Shown piece by piece: positions 1-8,675 of a DNA stretch of 64,000 nucleotides. Below the pieces are notes generated by a model. It was not told the DNA's origin, searched no databases, and saw nothing but the letters and a program-made list of their open reading frames with translations. The number at the start of each line of letters is the position of its first letter. Positions within the stretch are counted from its first letter, which is position 1. Both the position numbers and the translations under genes were made by a program. Source of the DNA: Pseudomonas ovata (lineage in GTDB: Bacteria; Pseudomonadota; Gammaproteobacteria; Pseudomonadales; Pseudomonadaceae); assembly GCF_003131185.1 (NCBI RefSeq), contig NZ_QFFU01000011.1:62001-126000 (forward strand), read 5' to 3'.

Positions 1-946
1 CCTTTCTGTACCCGGCGGCTACTGCCTGGGACTCGGATTCGAACGCGACCTGGTTCTTGGCCGACACCTTGTCATAGCTCGGGCAGCCGCTGGGCAGGTG
101 GTAGATCTGGCTGGTGCGGTTGCCGATGATCGAGCCGGCCGAGGCGGTGGTCGCTGCTGCAGGCGCGGTGGCTGCTTGCGCCCGTGCCGGGATCGGGCTG
201 ACCAGGCCATCGCCGACCGGCTTGTAATCCAGGGTCCAGGTGCGCGCACCGGTCACGAATGGGTTGGTGTGGCCCATGATCGCGGTGATGCGGTTATTGC
301 GCTCCTTTTCCCAAGCACTGACCGGGTGCTGTTTGTTCCAGGCCATCAAGACCTGTTGCTGCTGACGCGACATGCTCAGGTTATAGCGATCGAACATATA
401 GAACGTGGTCCGCGCCACCAGGCCTTTGACTTCATCACGCGGTTCGGCCACGCGCTGTTCAAAGTCCACCTTGGTCTTGCATTGACCATATTGCGGCGCC
501 ACACCAGAGACCATGCCGTAGTTGTAGTTGCTGCGGTCGCCATTCACTTCACCCACCGCCGGGTAAAGATTGAACAGGTTGGCTTCCATGCTGCGGAACA
601 CCGGGTCGTCATCAATACAATGCTCGCGTCCGCCGTTGGCCCAGCACTGGCGCTGATGCCCGAAGGTCCAGGCCGGCACGATGTGTTCCCACTCGGTGCG
701 CTCGGCGCGGTTTTCCTGTTTGCGGGTTTTATAACCACAGGATTTGGCATCGACCTGGCCGCCCGATTTACCGACCCAGTTCCACTGGCAGCCGCAATAC
801 AACTCGCCTTGGGCACTGTTGGCCTGGTCCATGTAAATCTTTTCCTTGGCGACCACTTTGGCGTCGGCAAAGGTTGCGGGCGGCGCGGCGAAGGCAAAGT
901 TGCCCAGTGACAGCGACAGCAGTACAGCGAAAAACAGGGTTTTCAT
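1..946 (-). CDS. endA: Endonuclease I (EndA family), 3' end cut by window edge
   Basis: Secreted or periplasmic DNA/RNA endonuclease of the EndA/Vvn family. The reading frame starts at the ATG at 946-944 with a clear signal peptide (MKTLFFAVLLSLSLGNFAFA) and stays open to the window edge. The family core is visible: the EWEHIVPAW segment carries the catalytic His, followed by NLFNLYPAVGEVNGDRSN and a YG block; several Cys residues could form disulfides. After an Ala-rich linker a short C-terminal segment (IIGNRTSQIYHLPSGCPSYD) resembles the Ada-like metal-binding tail seen in some Pseudomonas EndA proteins. Family knowledge: these enzymes degrade extracellular DNA for nutrition or limit incoming DNA. 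The last residues and the stop lie outside the window. Confidence 0.9.
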   Translation of the reverse strand, partial: MKTLFFAVLLSLSLGNFAFAAPPATFADAKVVAKEKIYMDQANSAQGELYCGCQWNWVGKSGGQVDAKSCGYKTRKQENRAERTEWEHIVPAWTFGHQRQCWANGGREHCIDDDPVFRSMEANLFNLYPAVGEVNGDRSNYNYGMVSGVAPQYGQCKTKVDFEQRVAEPRDEVKGLVARTTFYMFDRYNLSMSRQQQQVLMAWNKQHPVSAWEKERNNRITAIMGHTNPFVTGARTWTLDYKPVGDGLVSPIPARAQAATAPAAATTASAGSIIGNRTSQIYHLPSGCPSYDKVSAKNQVAFESESQAVAAGYRK

Positions 947-1249
947 AAGGACGTCATAATCAGAATAAAGGCGCGCGCATTATAGCCCTAACAGGGAGAG
1001 GGCTGATAAATAGGAAAAATTTAAAGGCGCGCGCAGGGGCGGGAAAGGACATGCCTCAATCGCAGGCGTGTGAGCGGGCTGGACAAGGACCCTTTTCAGG
1101 CAGGCAAAGGCGTTTACTCAGCCTCAATGCCACAGTGCAGACACCTCCACAAGTTAGAAATGCTTAACCGGCATATTGATTTGTCAGAGACGTGATTGCC
1201 TGGACGGAGAACTTACGATTTCCCTGAGGTTACACGGCGGGTTGGCATC
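947..1249. other. Intergenic region between endA and tnpB
   Basis: No gene is seen. A 14-bp direct repeat (taaaggcgcgcgca) occurs at 966-979 and 1022-1035, upstream of the endA start. A small stem (agccct/agggct) lies at about 984-1004. The part from about 1190 to 1249 lies just downstream of tnpB and probably contains the right end of that element. Function of the direct repeat is unknown. Confidence 0.5.
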
Positions 1250-1400
1250 TTACCTGTCTTTGAAGACAGGGATTCCCACAGATGGACGCTCATGCCCGAG
1301 CGCGAGAATGTTCCTGGCGGCATTGATGTCGCGGTCGTGAGTGGCACCGCACTCACAACAAGTCCATTCCCTTATTCCAAGCCCTGCGATACCTCTCGGC
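1190..1400 (-). ncRNA. Candidate omega-RNA / right end of the TnpB element
   Basis: By analogy with known TnpB loci, the guide RNA scaffold is expected to cover the 3' end of tnpB and run to the right end of the element. A perfect 8-bp stem with a 2-nt loop lies at 1253-1270 (cctgtctt/aagacagg), overlapping the last codons and touching the stop. Exact ends of the RNA and of the element cannot be set from a single copy, so the coordinates are approximate. Confidence 0.35.
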
Positions 1401-2320
1401 CTCGACGCTGGCAATTGCTTGCAGGTCGAGCAGGTCTGGGTGGTGTTTCTCTCGCTGACAACCCTGAAAATGATACCTGCGTGATCGCATTTATAGGCCA
1501 GCATCGTTTTCAGTTGACCCCAGCTGGCGTCGAGCACCGACTTGGCCATGCGGGTTTTCACGAGTTTCAGTGAGCTTACATCGCCCACAACAATCAATCC
1601 GCAACGCGCAACCAGAGCGCTGCTGAATTTGTGCAAGGCGTCCTTGCGCCGATTTGCAATCTTTGCATGAAGTGCTTTCACTCGCGCCTTTTTGCCGGCA
1701 CGTTGGGCAATGCCCAAAGCCGCCTCCAGATCCCGATAGAATTGGCCACTTTCAAGCTTTTCGCCGTCGCTGCATGTGGCGGTGGTTTTCAGGCCCAGGT
1801 CGATACCCAGGGTGTCTTGACCCGGTGATAGCGTGCATTCGATCTCGACCGTGACGTTGAAATACCAACGTCCACGGGTATCTTCATTAAAGCTTCCTGA
1901 TCTGAATGAGTAACCTGCCAGGCCGTAGCTGTCCCAGACCTGGAAGTGCTGCTTGTTGAAGAGGATCTGACCGTTTCTCCAGACGGCAGCACCGGTCTTG
2001 AAGGGCACCCAACCCAGGCTGCGCCGGGGACCCTCCGAGCAACGCCAGTGGAGCCGACGCTTTTTGAACTGTTTGCGACGGTTCACATATTCATCCGTTA
2101 CGCTCTGGATGGTATGGCTGTGAAGCCCAAGCACTTTGCTGGAGCCTTTGACATACGGATGCATATCGAATCTGGATAGAAAACGCCCGCGCTCGCGAAT
2201 CGCCCGGCTGCTCAACTCATTCACGTAATTCCACACGAAATTCACGGCACGAGAGGCCTTGCGCAGTTGTGCTGCATGCTTGTCTCGCACTCGAACTCTG
2301 AGGGTCTTGAAGGATTTCAT
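1250..2320 (-). mobile_element. tnpB: TnpB / IS605 OrfB-family RNA-guided nuclease gene (tnpA absent)
   Basis: A 356-residue TnpB protein. Visible landmarks are an N-terminal helical region, the RuvC-I motif GIDLGLKTTAT with the first Asp, a zinc ribbon with Cys pairs (TCSTCK ... CCECG), and RuvC-III HDRDINAARNI with the last Asp. The segment where the second catalytic acidic residue (Glu, usually in a V-E-D-L context) is expected reads IVVGDVSSLKL, so that Glu is missing from its usual place. Family knowledge: TnpB is guided by an omega-RNA made from the 3' end of its own gene and cuts DNA next to a target-adjacent motif. No Y1 transposase TnpA is present on either side, so this is a stand-alone IS1341-type copy that cannot move by itself. 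The ATG at 2320 is the only good start. Confidence 0.9.
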
Positions 2321-2550
2321 GGCGATGGGCTGGAGGCTGAATGTACTGGCAGCAATATTAAGCAGCCAAATAAATCAAACAAGCCTGTCACTCAATGTTC
2401 AGAATATTCGCACAAGAGAAACTGATTGGTCTTGCAATGCGACTCAGAGAGGATCGTCAGGTTGCCTCGCCCAGGACAGCAGGTGCGGTATGATCCGCGC
2501 CTGCACGCCACGTGCGCCTGCATCACGCGCCTCCAGAACAGGAAACCCTC

Positions 2551-3342
2551 ATGACCCTGAGCAACGACACCTTGCAAGAGTACCTGGCCTTTGCCCACCG
2601 CCTGGCGGATGCCTCGGGCACGGCCATCCAGCCTTATTTCCGGGCGCAGATGACGGTGGAAGACAAGGGCGGCGCGCATTTCGACCCGGTCACCGTGGCC
2701 GACAAGGCCGCCGAGCGGGTGATGCGCGAGCATATCCTGGCCCAGTACCCCGAGGACGGCATTCTGGGTGAGGAAGAAGAGGACGTTACCGGCCGCAGCG
2801 GGCTGACCTGGGTGCTGGACCCCATCGACGGCACACGTGCCTTCATCACCGGCCTGCCGCTGTGGGGCACGCTGATCGCACTCAACGACGGCCAGCGCCC
2901 GGTGCTCGGCATGATGAACCAGCCGTTTACCGGCGAGCGTTACATCGGCACCCCCGAAGGCGCCTGGTGCAACGGCGTGCCGTTGAAAACCCGTCGCTGC
3001 GACAGCCTGTCTTCGGCCATTCTGATGGCCACTACGCCTGACATGTTCACCGAACCCGGCCAGCGCGAAGCCTTTGATCGCGTGGCCGGCCAGACCCGCC
3101 TGATGCGCTGGGGCGGCGACTGCTACGCCTACTGCATGCTGGCGTCGGGATTTGTCGACGTCATCATTGAGGCCAGCCTCAAGCCCTATGACGTCCAGGC
3201 CCTGATCCCGATCATCGAAGGCGCCGGTGGCGTGATGACCGCCTGGGACGGTGGCACTGCGCAACATGGCGGCGCCATTGTGGCGTGCGGCGATCCGCAG
3301 TTGCATGCGCAGGTGATCGAGTGGTTGAAGCAGGCCGGTTAA
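2551..3342 (+). CDS. hisN: Inositol monophosphatase-family phosphatase, probably histidinol-phosphatase HisN
   Basis: A 263-residue cytoplasmic, Mg-dependent phosphatase. Visible motifs are the metal-binding Glu in ILGEEEED, the signature VLDPIDGTRAFITG, and the late metal-site segment KPYDVQALIPIIEGAGG (usually W/P-D-x-A-A in the family). HisN-type members hydrolyse histidinol phosphate in histidine synthesis; inositol phosphates or 3'-phosphoadenosine phosphate are the other substrates in this superfamily. I chose the ATG at 2551 because AGGAAA lies 6-12 bases upstream; the frame is open further upstream but without good support. It stands alone, between the TnpB element and a convergent DUF393 gene. 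Confidence 0.8.
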   Translation: MTLSNDTLQEYLAFAHRLADASGTAIQPYFRAQMTVEDKGGAHFDPVTVADKAAERVMREHILAQYPEDGILGEEEEDVTGRSGLTWVLDPIDGTRAFITGLPLWGTLIALNDGQRPVLGMMNQPFTGERYIGTPEGAWCNGVPLKTRRCDSLSSAILMATTPDMFTEPGQREAFDRVAGQTRLMRWGGDCYAYCMLASGFVDVIIEASLKPYDVQALIPIIEGAGGVMTAWDGGTAQHGGAIVACGDPQLHAQVIEWLKQAG

Positions 3343-3359
3343 GGACACGGCAACAGACC

Positions 3360-3818
3360 CTAGCGCTTGTCAGGCGCTGACCGATCGTGCGGGGCAGTGC
3401 CGGTTGGCGAAACGGCGCAGTGCTCATCCTGACAGCGGGCACTGCCGTCAGGATGAGGCAGCCAGGTCAGGTGCGGGCGCCAGCGGCAGAAAAGCCGATA
3501 GCCGAGGTCCAGCAGCGGCCGGGTCAGGCGCCACGACAACGGTGCTGCCCAGGCACCCAGGCCCGCTGCCCGCCAGCTCCAGAGCGTGGCGTCCAGGCCG
3601 GTGACCCAGGTGCCATCATCAAACCTGGCGTGCAACAGCGACGCCATCTGCGCATGCGTCAGTCCTGCCGATCCGGCCTCGAACGCGTCAGCGCTGATAT
3701 CGACGAATTGCAGACGATCGGGCGCTGCCCTTGCCCGCAGGATCCTGATTTCCCGAGCACACAACGGGCAGGCGCCGTCAAAGTAGAGCGTCAGCGGCCA
3801 CGTGGGTTTCTTGTACAT
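3360..3818 (-). CDS. DCC/DUF393 family thiol-disulfide oxidoreductase-like protein
   Basis: A 152-residue protein with the family signature near the N-terminus, YFDGACPLCAREI, which contains a CxxC pair in a thioredoxin-like setting. Family members (YuxK-like) are assumed to be redox proteins, but no substrate is known. The start at 3818 (MYKKPTW) is preceded by GAGG at normal spacing, which is better than the in-frame upstream start near 3896. The gene converges on the hisN-like gene with only 17 bp between the stops and no obvious terminator. Confidence 0.8.
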   Translation of the reverse strand: MYKKPTWPLTLYFDGACPLCAREIRILRARAAPDRLQFVDISADAFEAGSAGLTHAQMASLLHARFDDGTWVTGLDATLWSWRAAGLGAWAAPLSWRLTRPLLDLGYRLFCRWRPHLTWLPHPDGSARCQDEHCAVSPTGTAPHDRSAPDKR

Positions 3819-4023
3819 CAACAGTGCCTCTGTATAGGTTTTTGACAAGGTATGCCCAACTCTCCAGGCCTGCAACAGCCCATTTGCCGGGGGCACTGAT
3901 GAACCCGGGCATTAACAGCCGGCGGAGGGGGCGCCGGCGTAAAATTTCACACGCACCCGCCTTACAGGTAGACTGCCGCCCGCCCGATAATTGGATCCGG
4001 GCGTTATTGCATGGAGTTTTATC

Positions 4024-4359
4024 GTGAAGTTTTTGAGCAAAGCCGTTGTGGTTGCAGCCTGTGGTCTGGTCCTGGCGGGTTGCACCGGCACCCCCATGAA
4101 GACTGAGCATTACGACAGCAGCGAGTACACCGTCATCGGCCACAGCGAGGCCAGTGCGACAGGTCTGATGCTGTTCAACCTGATCCCTATCCAGCAGAAC
4201 TCCCGATTTGTACGTGCGCAGAATGCGGCAATCAAAGCCAAGGGTGGCGATGCGCTGATCAATACCCAGGTGCAGGAAAAGTGGTTCTGGGCATGGGTCC
4301 TCAACGGCTACACCACGACTGTTTCCGGTGATGTGATCAAGCTGAACACGCCCCGGTAA
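4024..4359 (+). CDS. Small lipoprotein of unknown function
   Basis: A 111-residue lipoprotein. The GTG start at 4024 is favoured because GGAG sits 7 bases upstream and because it gives a standard lipoprotein signal ending in LAGC (Cys about residue 20). The mature part is short and mixed polar, with the segments GLMLFNLIPIQQNSRF and GGDALINTQVQEKWFW, which resemble small Pseudomonas lipoproteins annotated as TRL-like or hypothetical. No enzyme motif is visible. A stem-loop lies directly downstream. Confidence 0.75.
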   Translation: MKFLSKAVVVAACGLVLAGCTGTPMKTEHYDSSEYTVIGHSEASATGLMLFNLIPIQQNSRFVRAQNAAIKAKGGDALINTQVQEKWFWAWVLNGYTTTVSGDVIKLNTPR

Positions 4360-4377
4360 ATCCCTTGGGTGCCGATG

Positions 4378-4411
4378 CAGCAGGGGCGAGCGATCTGCAT
4401 AGCCCCTGCTG
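4378..4411 (+). terminator. Stem-loop downstream of the small lipoprotein gene
   Basis: A perfect 10-bp stem (cagcaggggc at 4378-4387, gcccctgctg at 4402-4411) with a 14-base loop begins 18 bases after the stop. The U-rich tail is weak (tgtctt), so termination may be partial. Confidence 0.6.
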
Positions 4412-4622
4412 TGTCTTGAACAGACCGTCCATTTCCGGTTCGCAAGGTTGCGTAGTCAACCTGTGCCAGGTCATTCCATGTACCCGGCAGCATTTTTTCA
4501 GGCGCCGAAAAAATGGCGACAAAAACCCACCGTCCGTCGACTGACACTAATGGCATATTGCCTTGGTGATGGCTCAATGACATATTCGCACCACCTTTCA
4601 ACCCCTCCCCAATGTGAGCCGC

Positions 4623-5294
4623 ATGACCCCCCTCAAGTCACTTCTGGCAGCCTGTGTGCTGATCAGCGGGTGCAATGGAATGTCCACCGCGTATGTAAAG
4701 GATCCTGTTCAAGACCAAGCGTTTCTCGTTCATGCCGGAGGTCCTCTGGCGTTACTGATGATGGCCAGCGCCGTGCAGTGGAACGATGAATATGCCGTAA
4801 CGGTCAAGCATCTTCCCTATGTACCAGGGGCGGTCTTCCAGGGGCGAGGCGACGTGCAGTTCTTCCGTCACAAGGCCGGTCAGCGCGCGCCCATGTGGCG
4901 CCAGTACCGCCCCGGCGAAACGCTCACGGCGGTCGGCTACAACTCCATGTACATGAAAAGCCAGGGCCAGGGCCGTGCGCTGAGTGCCATGGTGCGCCTG
5001 GACGCCAAGGACGGGGGCGTGATGTACGGCACCCATGATGGCCCGACCGTGCAGGGCATGTCCGGGGGACCGGTGTACGCCGCCGACGGCACCGTGGTCG
5101 GCATCAACGTTGCTTTCCTGGAGCAGGATGACCTGCAAAAGCTCAAGCGCGCCGACCTGCCGGTGCAGGAGCAGGTCAGCATCTTCATGCCGTACGCCGA
5201 GATCAGCCGTGAGTGGCAGCGTTACGCCAGCCAGCAGGGCACTGGCAGGCCGGTACCGGCCCCGGTCGGTGTCTCGGTCGCCACGATGCACTGA
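4623..5294 (+). CDS. Trypsin-like serine peptidase lipoprotein
   Basis: A predicted lipoprotein (signal LLAACVLISGC, lipidated Cys near residue 17) of about 223 residues. The segment GPTVQGMSGGPVYAADGTVVGIN matches the GxSGGP nucleophile region of S1/HtrA-type serine peptidases, and a His in VTVKHLPYVPG is placed as expected for the triad; the Asp is not certain. It should act at the inner face of the outer membrane or in the periplasm. ATG 4623 is preferred over the in-frame GTG at 4614, but neither has a strong ribosome-binding site. It converges on the adhesin secretion operon with 22 bp between stops. A role in adhesin handling is possible but not shown. Confidence 0.7.
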   Translation: MTPLKSLLAACVLISGCNGMSTAYVKDPVQDQAFLVHAGGPLALLMMASAVQWNDEYAVTVKHLPYVPGAVFQGRGDVQFFRHKAGQRAPMWRQYRPGETLTAVGYNSMYMKSQGQGRALSAMVRLDAKDGGVMYGTHDGPTVQGMSGGPVYAADGTVVGINVAFLEQDDLQKLKRADLPVQEQVSIFMPYAEISREWQRYASQQGTGRPVPAPVGVSVATMH

Positions 5295-5316
5295 CAGGCA
5301 GCGCTCACAGCCGCCA

Positions 5317-6519
5317 TCATCGTTCGCGCAGGGCCTCCTTGGCCCTGTTCAGCGGCTTGATCAGGTAATCGAGGATGGTTTTCTCTCCGGTGCGGATGTC
5401 CACGGTGGCCACCATGCCGGGGACGATGGCAAACGGCTTGCCGGCCTTGTTGTACAGCACGTCGGCGCCGGTTCGGATGAACACCCGGTAATAGAAGACC
5501 TCCGGCTTGAACTCGTCCTGGATCGTGTCCGGCGAGATGGTCACCACCTTGCCGTCCAGGCTGCCGTAGATCGAATAGTCGTAGGCGGTGATCTTCACCT
5601 TGGCCACCTGGTCGGGGTGGATAAAGGCAATGTCCCGGGGCGCGATGCGCGCCTCGATCAGCAACTGGTCGTCTTGCGGCACGATCTGCATCAGCTTGCC
5701 GTTGGGCGGTATCACCCCGCCAATGGTGGTCACCTCGATGTCCTTGACGATGCCACGCACCGGCGAGCGCAGCGTCAGGCGGGTCAAGGAGTCGGCGCGA
5801 CCCCGCACCACTTCGGCCAGCGAGTCGGCCTCGGCGCTGGCCTTGGCCAGGTCCTGGCGGGCCTGGACCATGTAGTCCGAGCGCGCTTCACTGGCCTTGA
5901 GTTCCAGTTCCGAGCGCTGGCGATTCAGGCGGATCACCTCGACCCGGCTGGAGGCACCGGCCTTGGCCAGGTTCTCGGTGATGGTCAGCTCGCTGCGCAC
6001 CAGTTTCAACGATTGCTCGATGCCGGCCAGGGTTTCCTTGAGCCCGCGCTGGCGGGTCTGGTACAGCTCGGTCTCGGCGCGGGTCAGCTCCGGCCAGGCC
6101 TTGAGCGACTCGGCAAACACCAGTGGCTTGCCGCTGACTTCAGCCTGCAAGCGACTGACGCTGGCCAGCGCGGCGCGGTACTTGGCTTCGCTTTCGCCGA
6201 CATTGGACTGGGTCTTGATCGGGTCCAGTTGCGCCAGGATATCGCCGCGCTCGACCCGTGAACCCTCGCTGACATTCATTTCGGTGATGATCCCGCCTTC
6301 GAGCGACTGGATGACCTGCTCGCGCGAGCTGGGCACTACCTTGCCGGTGCCACTGGACACCTCGACCACCTGGAAAAACGCCGCCCAGAGCAGAAAGCAG
6401 CCCAGCATCAGCGCGCAGATCCACACCACGCGGGTGGCGCGCAGCACGTCGGCTTCGTCGGCACCGTCCAGGTAAGAGGAGGGCGCCGACGGCAGGTGAA
6501 ATGCGACTTCACGGCTCAT
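5317..6519 (-). CDS. HlyD-family periplasmic adaptor of a type I secretion system (LapC-like)
   Basis: A 400-residue membrane fusion protein. One N-terminal membrane segment (about residues 28-48, VVWICALMLGCFLLWAAFF) is followed by a lipoyl-like half (GKVVPSSREQVIQSLEGG), a long helical hairpin rich in Ala/Glu/Arg, a second lipoyl half and a beta-barrel part (PNGKLMQIVPQDDQL). It links the inner-membrane ABC transporter with the outer-membrane channel. The ATG at 6519 overlaps the stop of the ABC gene (ATGA), which implies translational coupling, so the longer upstream frame is not used. It is the last gene of the adhesin locus. Confidence 0.92.
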   Translation of the reverse strand: MSREVAFHLPSAPSSYLDGADEADVLRATRVVWICALMLGCFLLWAAFFQVVEVSSGTGKVVPSSREQVIQSLEGGIITEMNVSEGSRVERGDILAQLDPIKTQSNVGESEAKYRAALASVSRLQAEVSGKPLVFAESLKAWPELTRAETELYQTRQRGLKETLAGIEQSLKLVRSELTITENLAKAGASSRVEVIRLNRQRSELELKASEARSDYMVQARQDLAKASAEADSLAEVVRGRADSLTRLTLRSPVRGIVKDIEVTTIGGVIPPNGKLMQIVPQDDQLLIEARIAPRDIAFIHPDQVAKVKITAYDYSIYGSLDGKVVTISPDTIQDEFKPEVFYYRVFIRTGADVLYNKAGKPFAIVPGMVATVDIRTGEKTILDYLIKPLNRAKEALRER

Positions 6520-8675
6520 GGGCGCACCCCGCTGGGTTGTCTGAGTTGCGCCAGGGCCGCTTCCCGTGGCGCGTCGATGACGATGCGGCCGTTGTCGACC
6601 ACGATGATGCGCTCGACCCGCTGCAGCACGCTGAGCCGGTGGGTGGCCATGACCAGCGTGCGGCCTTCGCACCACAGCAGCAGGTCATCGAGCAGGCGTT
6701 TTTCGGTGACGTCGTCCAGCGAGGCGGTGGGTTCGTCGAGCAGCAGCACATTGGGCTGGCGCAGCAGCAAGCGCGACAGCAGCAGGCTTTGGCGCTGGCC
6801 GCCGGACAGGCCCAGCCCGCCCTCCAGAATCAGGTGGTCCAGGCCCTTGGGCAGGTGCCGGATGAATTCCAGGGCGCCGCTGATCGACAGCGCCGCCAGC
6901 AGCTCCTGGTCGCTGGCACGTCCGGCGCCCAGCACCAGGTTGTCGCGCAGAGTGCCGTGAAACAGCCGTGCATGCTGTTGCAACAGCCCGACGTCACGGC
7001 GCAGGTCGGCCGGGTCAAGGTGGCTCATGGCAATGCCATCAATGCTCAGTTCACCGGTGGCCAGGTCCATCGCCCCGGCCAGCGCCTGCAGCAGGGTGGA
7101 TTTGCCTGCACCGTTGCGGCCCAGCACGGCAATGCGCTCGCCAGGGCGGATGCGCAGCTCGTTGATGTGCAGCGCCACCGGCGCCATCGGGTCGTAGCGC
7201 AGCGCCGAGTCCCTGATATGAAAGTCGCCGCGAATCACCGGCAGGTGCACCCGCTTGCTGTTTTCCGGATGATCGACCGGCAGCTGCATCAGGTGGTTGA
7301 GGCCCTTGAGCGCGACCTTGGCCTGCTGCCAGCGGGTCAGCACATGATTGAGCTGGGCCATCGGCGCCATCATCCGCGAGGCCAGCATCGAGGCGGCCAC
7401 CAGGCTGCCGGTGGTCAGGTCACCGGCGATCACCATGGGCGCGCCGAACACGATGACAATGGCAAACACCGCGCCTTGCACGCTTTGCGTCCAGGTCACC
7501 AGGCCGTTGGTCAGGCTGCGCAGTTGCAGGCCGGTGTCGGCGGTGGTGGCGTTGAGGCGGTTCCACTGCTCCTGAAAGCGCTGTTCGGCTTGCAGGGCCT
7601 TGATGTCGTCCATGCCCTGGATGCTTTCCACCAGCATGGCATTGCGCAGCGCCGACTCGCGCATGTTGGCATTGGCCAGCCGCGCCAGCCGGCGCTGGTA
7701 CAACAGGCCCGGCAGCAGCATGCACACCAGCGCCGCCAGCGGGATGAGGACCAGCGACCCGCCGATCAGCCAGAACACGAACAAAAACAGAAAGAAAAAC
7801 GGCAGGTCGGCCAGTGCCGTGGCGGTGCTGGAGGTGATCATGTCGCGCACCTGTTCCAGCTCGCGCAACTGGGCGATGAACGAGCCGGTGGAGCGCGGCC
7901 GCACCGAGTTGCGCAGGCGCAGTGCATGACCGTAGACCAGGTCCGAGACGCGCAGGTCGGCGCGCTTGCCCAGCAGGTCGGTGATGCGCAGGCGCATGAT
8001 GCGCAAGGTGAAGTCGAACAGCACCGCCAGCAGCACGCCGGCAAACAGCACGTAGAGCGTGGGCAATGATTCGGCGGGGATCACCCGGTCGTAGACCTGC
8101 ATGGAAAACAGCACGCCGGCCATCGCCAGCAGGTTGGCCACCAGCGAGGCGATCATCACATGGCCGTAGGGCTTGAGGTCGCGTAGCACGATGCGCCGGA
8201 ACCAGTGCTCATCGAAGGGCTGCACATAGTCATCGGTGCGCACGTCCGACAGCGGCCGGGCCGGGCGCATGATTACCGTGCGTCGCAGCCGCTCGCCCAG
8301 CGCCTGCAAGGGCATACGCTGTTGCAGGCCCTGATCGCCAGACAGCGCGATGCCGACTTCGCCCTCGCTCAGGCTTTGCACCACGCCGATCTGGCCGTCC
8401 TGCAACTCGACCACCAGCGGCGTGCGCCAGCGGCCCAGGTCGTGGGACCGGCGCCCGCCGAACTTGATCGTCAGCCCGGCCTGGCGCGCCATCTGGCGCA
8501 CCACGTCCTCGACATCACGGTCGGGGCGCTGGGCGGCAATGCGCACGGTTTCTTCCGAGACGTCCATGCGGTAATGACGGGCCACCAGCAGGATGGCTTC
8601 CATCCATTGCGAATAGTCGGGCGGCTGCTCGGCCTGGCCGGGGTCGGGAGTGGTGATGATCACGGCATCGTTCAT
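6516..8675 (-). CDS. Type I secretion ABC transporter with C39-like domain (LapB-like)
   Basis: A 719-residue exporter ATPase. Residues about 20-140 form a C39-like domain in which the catalytic Cys is absent (YSQWMEAILLVARHYRM), typical of RTX-adhesin exporters that bind but do not cleave the substrate. Then come six membrane helices (about 165-430) and the ATPase domain with Walker A GRNGAGKST, signature LSGGQRQ and Walker B VLLLDEPTAS. It should power export of the giant adhesin encoded upstream. It overlaps by 4 bp with both neighbours (ATGA at 8672-8675 and at 6516-6519), so the three secretion genes are translationally coupled. Confidence 0.93.
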   Translation of the reverse strand: MNDAVIITTPDPGQAEQPPDYSQWMEAILLVARHYRMDVSEETVRIAAQRPDRDVEDVVRQMARQAGLTIKFGGRRSHDLGRWRTPLVVELQDGQIGVVQSLSEGEVGIALSGDQGLQQRMPLQALGERLRRTVIMRPARPLSDVRTDDYVQPFDEHWFRRIVLRDLKPYGHVMIASLVANLLAMAGVLFSMQVYDRVIPAESLPTLYVLFAGVLLAVLFDFTLRIMRLRITDLLGKRADLRVSDLVYGHALRLRNSVRPRSTGSFIAQLRELEQVRDMITSSTATALADLPFFFLFLFVFWLIGGSLVLIPLAALVCMLLPGLLYQRRLARLANANMRESALRNAMLVESIQGMDDIKALQAEQRFQEQWNRLNATTADTGLQLRSLTNGLVTWTQSVQGAVFAIVIVFGAPMVIAGDLTTGSLVAASMLASRMMAPMAQLNHVLTRWQQAKVALKGLNHLMQLPVDHPENSKRVHLPVIRGDFHIRDSALRYDPMAPVALHINELRIRPGERIAVLGRNGAGKSTLLQALAGAMDLATGELSIDGIAMSHLDPADLRRDVGLLQQHARLFHGTLRDNLVLGAGRASDQELLAALSISGALEFIRHLPKGLDHLILEGGLGLSGGQRQSLLLSRLLLRQPNVLLLDEPTASLDDVTEKRLLDDLLLWCEGRTLVMATHRLSVLQRVERIIVVDNGRIVIDAPREAALAQLRQPSGVRP

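Noticed and set aside
2392..3348. 318-codon minus-strand frame opposite the hisN-like gene
   Set aside because: Antisense of an inositol monophosphatase-family gene with intact motifs; the reverse frame has none.
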